Source: Aptenodytes patagonicus (taxonomy: Eukaryota > Chordata > Aves > Sphenisciformes > Spheniscidae). From it: a DNA stretch of 64,000 bases. The stretch spans positions 79,700,017 to 79,764,016 of the forward strand of contig NC_134949.1 in the NCBI RefSeq assembly GCF_965638725.1, in the 5' to 3' direction. Positions 13,641 through 23,000 of the stretch are shown here, piece by piece; positions within the stretch are counted from its first letter, which is position 1, and every line of letters starts with the position of its first letter. Made by a program: the position numbers and the translations under genes. Under the pieces are notes generated by a model. That model made no database searches and was not told the origin of the DNA. It was given only the letters and a program-made list of their open reading frames with translations.

Positions 13641-13882
13641 GCACTTCATCTAAACAACTTATTTCTAAGCGTTCAACACCGAGTGACTGCAGTATTTCAC
13701 TAAGTTTAATCTCTGTTTTTATATTATAGGGTGACATAAAAGTAAGATCATCCTATTCTACCGTGACCATCATGAAGACCTCAAGAAAATGCCTTCTAAA
13801 ACTTTCTTTTTCAATAAACCCCTTTAAACTGTGTTTTGCAGCATTTTCTTTCTAGTCACTTTTATGTTTGTCTTTGAAACCC

Positions 13883-13960
13883 AACCAAGAATGGGGCTCC
13901 TCTGTGTGGCAGGCACTGTTCAAACACAGAACACTAACCCTACAGAGCTTTGCAAGCAGC
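13883..13960 (+). repeat. Ancient SINE-like fragment (copy 2)
   Basis: Contains ggcaggcactgttcaaacac followed by agaacac...cagagctttgcaa, matching the same amniote SINE/L2-like pattern as copy 1. Similarity may run on to about 14,060. It is diverged and the family name is uncertain. Confidence 0.4.
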
Positions 13961-16435
13961 GTGCTTCAGAAGAGCACAGGATAGAGAAATGGGGTATAAA
14001 ACAAAGGAATAGCAAAAAAGCATAATGGTTGTATGTGGAGGAAAAGAACAAGACAATCAGGGGAAAAAAAAGTCAATAGCGACTACACGGGGGGCATGGC
14101 ACAGGAAAAGGTAAAGGGACAGGAGTTGAAGGAAACTGAGCTGAAGAGAATACGAAGAAGGAATGGGGGAAAAAATGTGACCCGGCGAAGACAGGACAGA
14201 TGAAGTCTAAACTGCAGAATTCTCTGAATGCCTGAGGGTCTTTGCTTTCATATTTCTGCCGCCATGCCTGCCTGCTGGAGTCTGCAGACATACAACTTTG
14301 CTTCACTGACCACTTTATCGTCTCTTTCTGCAGAGTTTCATTCTCATCTCAGCATTTTTGAGCACAGATAACCCAAAATATCTGGCAAATCGTACAGACC
14401 TCACCCACAGACACCTTTGTTTTGTATTACACTGACACAGCTACTAGGAAGGACAATTAAAGAGTGTATATTCTTTGGGAGGAACGCATCTGATCCAGAA
14501 CTCATCGGGAGAACATGGAACGCTTCTGTATTTTTATGCAAATCCTGCTTGATTATGGTTATCTCCTCATTGTTGTACTGTTATCTGCCTGACCTTAAAG
14601 AACTAACTTCTGTGCAGAGTGTAAGGACCCTGGGAGGGGTACAAACAGAGCAGCCATTAATAGCTCCCTGCAACCGCAGAGGTTGGACAATGGCTGAACA
14701 CAACAGTAGTTACAGCCAGGATGAAGGGAGTTCTTACCACCTTTCAAAGGGACCGAGTGGAAAGCAGGCAGCAAATATCAGCAACAACCCAGTCTTTAAA
14801 AATTACAGAGGAAAAGCAGCTCACTAAATAGGAACTCAAGAGAGCTTGCCTGCAGAAGGAAGCAGCTTTGAGATCTGGGGGCTAAACATGCCAAACACCA
14901 CAAAATTCAGGGAGAAACCTCCAGGGCTTGGAGAGGAAAGTCCGGGAACACGGATCTGAAAAACTATACTCTGGTGTGATCAGACAATAGGGTCACAGCT
15001 TTTGTTAGTAACAAAGCCTTGTGCATTGTTTGTGCTAACAGAAGCAAAAAGCAATTATTTTAGAAATTATCTTCAAAGACTGCATCTCTGACTGTTATTG
15101 CAACTATGAAGGGGCAAACTAAAATGCACCCAAACTCTGGGAAAGGCTAACCTTAAACTATCAGGAGCCTGCAGGAGAGCACATACAGGTGGGATATTTA
15201 GCACAGGTAAGAGGGATAGCTCAGGGATTTTATTTTTTAAGAATAGAACCTTTCAAAAGGGCTACCAGATAGACAATGCAACAAAAGGCTAAAAGAGAAC
15301 GGTTTTTGCGTTCCTATATTAAAGGGAATATTAAAAACACATGGAGTCACTGATGGGATCTAAACATAAATGGGATCTGAACCAGCTGAGTGCCAGTAAA
15401 AAAAAATAAATAAATTAATGGCACAGTCCTATTTTTGAGAGCAAGTGATAGATACTTAGGAAACATTTAATTTTAAATTCAAGGCAGTGACACTGGTTTG
15501 TGCCACCATTATGCAGTGAGACATTTTAAAATAGTGTATCTGAAATCCCAGGACAGGTAAAATGAGTTTTCCAAATTATTACCTGAAAATCGTTAAAAAT
15601 ATTTGTACATTTTATAAGGAAGGAAAACATGTAGTGAAAATACATTGTTTGAAGGTTAAAACTAGGTAACACAACCTGGGAGTAGGTCCATGCCTCACAA
15701 GTCTTAGGGGCCCAGATATGATAAATATCAGTGCCCGCTACCTACTGCTAAAGGGGTTTTTTTGCGCGTTTTTCCCGCCATGTAAGGAATTTATATGCTT
15801 TAGAAAAGCAAGTTCGCTATAAATAGTAACCTTTTTTTAAAATTTAGGTCAAGGCGTTTCAGCCTGCAAGCGCAGCACCCTCTCTTAGCTGTAAGCTAAC
15901 ACCTAAAGACAGGGCGTGAGAACTGCAGCTCTTAGGCTTCCTCCGACTGCCTCCGTTTTTACTGTTAGGGTTCCAAGGTACTACACGATTGCTGTACACG
16001 ATGCAAAACGGCTCGGGAGTCACCGTTTTCAGCCTGTAACTACAGCAGAGGCCGTTACCTTCTCTCCAGTCGCTTCACACTAGCGCTAATCCCACGTACT
16101 ATTATACCGCAAGGAGAAAAGGCCACGAGCGAGGCAACAAGCGAACTAAGGCTTTGTAAGTCAGCCGGGCACAGCGCCTGGCAAACAACCGCTTACTCCC
16201 GCCGTGCGCCAGGCCGGAGCCGGCCCTGCCTCGTGAGTCAGCAGCAAGCTGCGCCCGGCCGGGCGAAGGCGGCGAGTAAGAGCCAGCGCAGGATGCGCCC
16301 TGCCACCCGGCCACGCGTGGCTTGGACACCCCTCCACCACCGTACGCAGCCCAGTGTCGGGCCGTGAAGCGCGGCGGCCCACAGCCGCCCCCGCGGCAGC
16401 GGCTCCCCCCCGCCTCACGCGGGCACGCGCCGGAA

Positions 16436-16448
16436 GGGGGGGGGGGGG
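16436..16448 (+). repeat. G13 homopolymer in the promoter
   Basis: Thirteen consecutive G lie inside the CpG island just upstream of the first E-box. The tract may vary in length and could take part in G-quadruplex structure. Confidence 0.9.
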
Positions 16449-16468
16449 AAGGGAAGGTAGGCGCCGTC

Positions 16469-16474
16469 CACGTG
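16469..16474. promoter_or_regulatory. E-box CACGTG (distal)
   Basis: Palindromic CACGTG in the context tCCACGTGACg, of the type bound by USF/MYC/TFE-family bHLH-ZIP factors. A second identical core lies 110 bp downstream. Confidence 0.6.
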
Positions 16475-16562
16475 ACGAAAATTCGAACGGCCGGCGCGAG
16501 ACCCATACCTTCCGCAGGGAGCATGCGCGGCCCAGCCGGCCGTTGGCAAGACGAGCCCGCCC

Positions 16563-16567
16563 ATTGG
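16563..16567 (-). promoter_or_regulatory. Inverted CCAAT box
   Basis: ATTGG on the plus strand (CCAAT on the minus strand) in the context cgcccATTGGgct, about 150 bp upstream of the likely initiation region. It is a plausible NF-Y site. Confidence 0.5.
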
Positions 16568-16578
16568 GCTGCGGCAGC

Positions 16579-16584
16579 CACGTG
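16579..16584. promoter_or_regulatory. E-box CACGTG (proximal)
   Basis: Second palindromic E-box, in gcCACGTGatc, 12 bp downstream of the inverted CCAAT box. Confidence 0.6.
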
Positions 16585-16627
16585 ATCCGCGCCCCAGCGG
16601 CCGGCTGCGGGGCCGCCGCCGCCGGCT

Positions 16628-16633
16628 CCGCCC
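16628..16633 (+). promoter_or_regulatory. Sp1-type GC box
   Basis: CCGCCC core in ggctCCGCCCct, between the proximal E-box and the NRF1 palindrome. Sites of this kind are common in CpG islands, so its individual importance is uncertain. Confidence 0.4.
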
Positions 16634-16672
16634 CTCTCTTCCCCCCCGCAGCGCCGGCCGCGGGAGGAGGGG

Positions 16673-16682
16673 GCGCATGCGC
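16673..16682. promoter_or_regulatory. NRF1 palindrome
   Basis: A perfect GCGCATGCGC, the canonical NRF1 binding word, sits about 35 bp upstream of the pyrimidine-rich likely initiation region. A half-type GCATGCGCGG lies further upstream at 16,521. Confidence 0.7.
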
Positions 16683-16765
16683 GGTGGAGCCGGCGGCGGG
16701 GACAGCGGCGGACGGTTCTTCTCTCTTTTTTTAAAAGAATTTATTCCCCGTCGTTCAGGAGGGAC

Positions 16766-16776
16766 AAAATGGCGGC
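16766..16776 (+). promoter_or_regulatory. YY1 motif overlapping an upstream AUG
   Basis: AAAATGGCGGC matches the YY1 consensus in the orientation usually seen just downstream of transcription starts. Its ATG (16,769) also starts a four-codon uORF, Met-Ala-Ala-Ala-stop. Confidence 0.65.
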
Positions 16777-16836
16777 GGCCTGACGGCGGGTTAAGCGACG
16801 CCGGCTAGCCGCGGAGGCAGAGGGCCCGGCCGGGGG

Positions 16837-16872
16837 ATGGTGAGCGGGGCTCCGGGCCCGGGCAGCCTGTGA
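16837..16872 (+). other. NUP50: Upstream ORF in NUP50 exon 1 (11 codons)
   Basis: ATG at 16,837 is followed by ten codons (Val, Ser, Gly, Ala, Pro, Gly, Pro, Gly, Ser, Leu) and TGA at 16,870. It lies wholly within exon 1 when the 16,981 donor is used. If the internal donor at 16,840 is used, the ATG would be joined to exon 2 instead. Whether it is translated is unknown. Confidence 0.4.
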
Positions 16873-19800
16873 CCAGACTCCGCCTCCTGCCCGCCGCAGC
16901 CTCGGCCCCGCAGCCCAGCACTGCGGGGGAGAGCCGCCCGACCCCGCCGCCCCACGCCCGCGAGGGGACGCCCCGTGGGGGTAAGTGCCTGCTCGCTCCG
17001 CTCCGCTCCCCCGCCGCCGTTCCCGGGATCGCCCGCCCTGGTGCCTTTTACGTGCGCGGGGGGGACGGGACACGCCGCGGGGGAGAGCTGAGGCCGGCAG
17101 TGGGCCCTGGTGGGGTGCTTAGGGCGGGCCGACGTGCCGGCGTCCCCGGAGGGAGGTCGTTCCCGGCGTGTTGGTGCCTTCTCCGGGGCGCCCGGGCGTG
17201 TGTGCGTCCCACTGCGGGCGGGTGGCTCCCCGCCCGGGCGCGGGCCGGCCGCTGGCATCGCCTTCCCTCAAGGAGACGCGTGGAGATCAAACGGGGGCGA
17301 GGGGAAGGGATGATCTGGCTGCAAATGTCACCGGCGGGCCTCAAACAGGAGGACTGCAAGCCAGAGGGGTGCCGAGTAGGGAGGGAGTTCACCCTTGGAG
17401 CCTCCTGGCTCCGCAGGGCCTAGTTCGCGGTGCTGGGGGGCGATGGCATTTTGGCGAGCTGCACCGGGGCGGGGGGGCAGAAATACATCCAGTTGTTTTA
17501 AAAGCGCGGAGCTACACTGCAGTGTGTGTGGGGTGGGAGGAAGGAACTTCAGATGCTAACAGGGGACTGCAGCTAGGCCTTTGGAAAGGGAGCAAGCGGG
17601 ACTCTGTGTGCTAAACCGAAAGAGCCTACGCTGAAACCGAAGATCTTCTCAGGAAAGGAGAAACGTGGGTCAGCTACCAGGCGGCAGCCTGGCTTCCGCC
17701 GCCTCTGCGCACCCCGAAATACCACAGGCGTTTCCTGCTCCGTAACACAGCTCGGGACTGAAAAGTGTCTGCAGCGCTAGGTGTGCGTCTTAACTCTTGC
17801 AAGTGTGCTGAGATGCCTGTGACTTCTTTTGCCGCCTGGTTTTAGAGTGGGCACTCCAACAGTGCAAGTTTTGTGGCCTTATGGCCTTACGTGGCCTAGA
17901 TTGGTGATATTGTGGAATGCAAATGTTAAAAGTAAGTCTTGTTCTCAAAATGCTGCATTAAATAGGGCAGCTGTAGTTACTAGGTGGATTTTAGTAGTTC
18001 AACAAAACATCTCTATTGAGGGGGTTTTTTTAAGTAAAAAGAGCTGTTTCTCAAAATACTCCCATCTCAACCTGTTCAGACCATTTGCTACAAAAACTTC
18101 TTGAAGGTTGTGAGTATCAGATAGAGGTGGTTTTGTGTTGCTTCTCGTTTCACAGGTTAGAAAACGTGTCTAGAATTCTCTTGCTCCTGTCTTCATGTAT
18201 CTTAGATTCTGTTGTCTGCTCCTGTTTTCAGTATTGATGTAGAGAAACCGTGTAAACACAGGTAGGTGCAAAGAACCTGGAGCCAAGGCCAACAGGTTTA
18301 CCCCTCTTCTATTAGTGGAGGACAGGCTTTCTAGTTAATGTCGGGCTTGTCATGCTGGGTTAAGAGTGGTAATTTGATCTTCCGTGGAATGCGATGGTGT
18401 AATTCTAGGTCTTACTAGCCTTTGAGCTTTGGCTGCTGCCAAACAGATGCATTCTTGTCTTCCTCTGGTTGCAAGTGTTTGTATACCCTTGTGGGAAACC
18501 GGACTGGGAAGCCAATATGACTTCATAAAAAGCTTTTGGTTTTGTTTCCCCCCCCAATGGGGTAAGTAAGTAAGATTTAAATAGTTCCCTAGTCTGCAGA
18601 GAATCAAGCAGGGCATGGTAGGACCTCTGCTTTCAGGATGGTGTGGATTAGGGTGTTTTAAAGTGTTTACACAAAACAATCTTTTGTCACTGTACTTCCA
18701 AAAGATCCTAATAACTTGACCTTATTTGTGAAGTGTGTCAGACCAAAAGTCATGGCTTTGACGTGTGATCTCTTAAGACTGCTGTGCAGCTGGATTTACT
18801 GTTCCATTTAAAAATATTTCATCGGCTAAACAAGATGTTCTGTAACCATGTATTGTTATCATTTTTGGCTCGAAATTCAACTGTTTGTGGAATTTCTTTT
18901 TTATCTGGGCAGGTCTTCAAAAAAAACCCTCTTAGGTTTGCGATCAAGAGTTTCAAATTTGTGCTTGCTTGAGACTTAAATTGCTACAAAACTACATCTT
19001 TTCTTTGAAAACTTTTCATATTTAGTGTCAGATGATATAGTCATAGTTAGTAAAAAACCCCTTTTTTTTCATAAAATTTGAGTAATGTGATTGCTTGCCA
19101 AGTCTTTCAGATACAAAATATCATAGCTGGATTCATTTGTTGGTTTTGCACACACCTGATAAGTTGTACTTCAGTAAAATGGAAATCAGAAGTTAAAACT
19201 ATTACAGACATTCCTTCTTCAAAGTTGGTTTTCCTTTACATTGCAGAGATAACTAGCAAAATGATGATTGGCTGCTTACAGTAATTGCTCTAAAATCCAT
19301 GATACGCTTTGTGTCCTTTGTAGGAAAAATAATCCAATTTATTTGTAATAGACTTTTTTGAATTTCTAATTAGTAATATTCTACTGATCCTGTTTTTTGT
19401 AGGAGAGCATTGTCTTCATTCTTAGCCAAGCTTTCTGTCCAGTTGCTTTAGTAGGTCCTCATCAGTATTTATTTTAGATGCTATAAAGCAACTTACTTTC
19501 CTCTTGCTGCTTACATGGGCATCCTGAGGCAAGATGGAGTGGAATATGGAATGTTTTAACCAGATCTTTCTTCCATATTTTTGGTTTTTGCAGCCCTTCA
19601 GAGTAAGTGCTGACCAGGTGTATGGGTTATGGGACTGAAAGGAATTTCTCTAGCCAGCATTGCTGCTAAAGAAAACTTATCCCATAATTGAACTGCATGT
19701 TTCTATTGTTGCTTAAATTTAAGATCAAATATGGCTTATCACCACAACTTTAATCTCAAGTGCTGTTGCTTGTTGTTGCCACAACAGTTGTTAGAAACAC

Positions 19801-19948
19801 TTGGTTTTCAACTGTCATTCCAATTTTGACCTACTTCTATACGAACTCCGATTCCCACTATTTGTTCTAAGTAATACAAGTTGAAGATCACTGTTGCTTA
19901 GAATTTAATTTCTGTGCAATTGATTCTATGCATTCCCCCCCCCCCCAG

Positions 19949-20027
19949 GTGTGGAAAAATGGCAAAGAGAATTGCAGAGAAGGAACTGACTGACAGAAAC
20001 TGGGATCAGGAGGATGAAGCTGAGGAG
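19949..20027 (+). CDS. NUP50: NUP50 exon 2 (start codon exon; coding from 19959)
   Basis: The acceptor is an unusual C12-AG (Cs at 19,935-19,946). Ten nucleotides of 5' UTR precede ATG at 19,959. It codes for residues 1-23 ([20 protein letters not shown]...) and ends in phase 0 at donor GTAAGA. This is the N-terminal part of the importin-alpha-binding segment. Confidence 0.96.
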
Positions 20028-23000
20028 GTAAGATAGACATTAGATCCTTCCCCACCCCCACCCCTGCAGGTAGTAGGGTAGTTATTTGCATGTGCTATTT
20101 ATCTTGTGGGTAAAATCTACAGTAAAATTGGTTAAAAGTGTAGCAATTAAAGATAATTTTATATAAGTGATTTTTTTTTTTTTTTAATAAAGCTTCCAAT
20201 ATATGTAGACCATATGGCAAAGCAGCTTTTAACAGTTAAAATGACATCAGCAACTCAGGGGAAAGGAACTTTACATTTCTAAAGGGAACACCAGGCTTGT
20301 TAAAATGCATAATGCTTCTGAACTTTTCAAATGTGTGATGGGTATTTATTGGGTTCATAAGAAAAGCAGTTTTGATTTCTTGAGAGAGATTTTCTTCACG
20401 TCTCGTCTTTTTTTTTTTTTAAAGGTCAGTAATAGTTAATTTCAGAAATATGATAATTTGGAGTGCTTAGCTGAATGTCCCTATGCAGCCAGAAGAATTA
20501 CGCAAACAGTCAAATGATACGTTTCATCTGATTGTAAAAAGAGATTTTAATGTTGAGTGTCTCATACTTACTTATGGCTCATGTATTATCTCTAAACAAG
20601 CCGTGCTAGCTTCTGTGCTACTAAAAGTATTAAATGTTTAGGCCTATAAAATGTGAGAAAGAAAACTGACAGTACTCTTCCAGAAATTTGAATATAAGAA
20701 AACTTAATTTCCTCATTTATTACAGGGTAGTAATGAGTCATTAGCTGCCTTTGCTAATACTTGAACTACAGCAGACTGCAGGAGATTTATTTACAGCATA
20801 CATCTCAATATACCTTCTCGAAACTGAATTACTTGAATTATTTGTCATAATAAAACTGAGATTGCACGAAGGGAAATGTAATGCAGAACAAGAAAGACAG
20901 AGTTTTGAAAGTATCAACTAATTGTCCAAGTAGCTGGCAAGCTAATCACAGTCCTATATTTTCTGGGTGTTTTTTTTTTTTTTTTTACTTCTTCCCTTAT
21001 TTGTTAGGGAGAAGTGTTACAGGTGTGTTCAAAAGCTGATCTCGGCCATCTCTTCAGAATATGATGACTTTATGCATTCCGAGAATTTCACTAATGTTTC
21101 ATAACTTCTTCTTAAAGGTGGGAACGTTCTCAGTAGCTAGCGAAGAAGTTCTGAAGAACAGAGCTATTAAAAAAGCAAAACGCCGAAATGTTGGATCAGA
21201 GGTAATGTAATCACTGAGCATTAGTGTTGTAGTTTGACTCAGTTGCAAAATAATGACATTCGTGCTCAGGTTTTTATTTATTTGGGCTTGTAATAATACT
21301 GTATAAAGCTATCATCTAGAAGGTATATGCAACTAGTCAGCTCATACATGCAAATTAGTTTTTACTTACTGTTCTGTAGCAAGAGTAAGGCTAGAATGAA
21401 AAATGGGTAATACTGGTATGGATTAGGTGAAGAGAGATGTGTATTTTTTGAAGTATAAATGCAGAGTGTTTCAGACACAGTGTCTTCTACAGATGGGTAA
21501 AGTAGTATTTGAACTGGTCCAGTTTCATTCTTTGCAGAGGTGGAAGCCTGGAAATGAAAAGTTACTAGTTACCTGTACTGGAGGGCTGGGGGATGTCTAA
21601 GGCAGATGCTAAATAAGTAAAAGGCAAAATATTAAGCTGATCTGAGAATGAAAAAGATTTGTTAGGGAGAAGTGTTACAGGTCTTTTGTTAAGAATGCTG
21701 CTACTTCCCCTCCCCCCGCCCTGGTAAAGAGCTTTAGTGCCACCTACTCTTTGCAAATTGAAAATTGAAAGGAAGTTGGCCTTCGTTACAGGTTTAGTCC
21801 CTGTGAAAGCATTAACCCAGTCCAACCAAATTATAGTCCTTTCAAAAATCCCTGACAGATGCTTTGTCATGTATATCTTTCTATGAAATGTTCTTTCAAC
21901 AGGGCATGCGCCGTGTTAGAAATAGGACAGAAACTTTACCTATCACTCAAATTGCTTTTGGATTGAATGGGACTAGGCACAATTAGGGGCTAGATTTTTC
22001 TCCTGTGCTTTTGATTTTCCATCTGCTGTCCAAGCAATGTAAATGAGGAAGCTGTCCTATCCCGCTTTGGCCTACAGTAGTTTTAACCACAAAGGTGGTA
22101 GAGAATGCAGTTAATTAAAGGATTGTACCGGGAAGAGGTGGTGCAGGAAGTAAACCACAACTTGAACAGGAGGGATTCAGGGGCAAATGGAATGGGAAAA
22201 ACAGAACTGGCTGAGAAGGGGGACCAGATGTTGTAGAAGAAATAGTCAGGAGGGTAGGAGTCAGCTGTTAGAGATCAAAGCTGGAAGAAGAGCTAGGATA
22301 GGCGGGGCAAAGTTTAAAAAGCAGAAGAGATGGCAGGACAGCTGAGGCTGCATAAGAAACCTGTGAAATATTTACAAAAAGATAAACTTGAAGTTTATTG
22401 ATGTTCCTAAATGGAGCAAGCAGAACGCTGGAAAGAAAGACTGCAGTTTAACTTGAATGTCCAGAGAGAGAGGTAGGTAGGACTGATCAAAGAGAAACAG
22501 AATAAAAATAGCTACCTAGAAATGAGAAACAGAGGACTGAACTGGAAAAGGTAAAGCACAAAGAGGAACAAAAAGAGCCCGTACCCACAAGGCCAGATAC
22601 TGGAATGGAACCTAAAATTGGTAAGTTTTGATATTTCTTCAGTGGCAAAACCACATGAAACTCAGAAGCAATTCTCCTTGTCCTCTGATGGCTTTCCAGA
22701 GACACTGAAAGCCCACTTCCAGTAATAAGTGCTCATTGCCTCAAAAGACATGATATGTAGTACCTAAAAGTGGCAGTGCCTATTTGCATGTTAATTACAC
22801 TATATCTTTTAAAAACATGTAAGAAACTATACCGTAAAATAATATGGTTGTAAAGATAGCGTTCAGAACTAGGTAACGAAGAGGCTGCAGAAAGCACACA
22901 CTATGTTATCAAGTACAGTCTATCTTTGCTTCTCCCATCAGTCACATTGGAATATTTTGGGTAAATCACTTAAACGTTACATAGGTGACTACAAAGTATG

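Larger units (their letters stand above)
1..15700. other. Intergenic region upstream of NUP50, no gene recognised
   Basis: About 15.7 kb of AT-rich sequence. All open frames are short (the longest about 140 codons), overlap on both strands, and show no family resemblance, signal peptide or splice-compatible continuation that I recognise. I saw no tRNA or other structured RNA gene. The recognisable contents are the repeat remnants and palindromes listed separately, homopolymer tracts (for example C12 at 8036-8047 and an A run near 11,350), and a GC-richer patch near 1 kb. In human the next gene on this side of NUP50 is PHF21B (from memory), but none of its exons was identified here. An unannotated lncRNA or enhancer cannot be excluded. 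Confidence 0.7.
16700..16980 (+). other. NUP50: NUP50 exon 1 (non-coding 5' UTR; start approximate)
   Basis: The exon ends at a strong donor, gggg|GTAAGT at 16,981, inside the CpG island. The next recognisable exon in the right orientation carries the start codon at 19,959. The 5' boundary is inferred: a pyrimidine run at 16,716-16,732 (ttcttctctc followed by T7) resembles a TCT/TOP-type initiator, and the YY1 word at 16,766 fits a 5'-UTR position. A second possible donor, gatg|GTGAGC at 16,840, would give a shorter first exon. The exon contains two short uORFs. Confidence 0.65.
16180..17480. promoter_or_regulatory. NUP50: CpG island promoter of NUP50
   Basis: An approximately 1.3-kb block of very high G+C and dense CpG, unlike the AT-rich flanks, covers the first non-coding exon of NUP50 and ends in its first intron. 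It lacks a canonical TATA box but carries NRF1, E-box, inverted CCAAT, Sp1-type and YY1 words between 16,469 and 16,776. This is typical of a housekeeping promoter. The island extends about 500 bp upstream of the likely start, so a divergent transcript is possible but not shown. The many GC-rich open frames on both strands here are composition artefacts. Confidence 0.9.

Noticed and set aside
16102-17614. Several 85-184 codon open frames on both strands in the CpG island
   Set aside because: High G+C removes stop codons by composition alone. The frames overlap each other on both strands, are Arg/Pro/Gly/Ala-rich, and cross the exon 1 donor.
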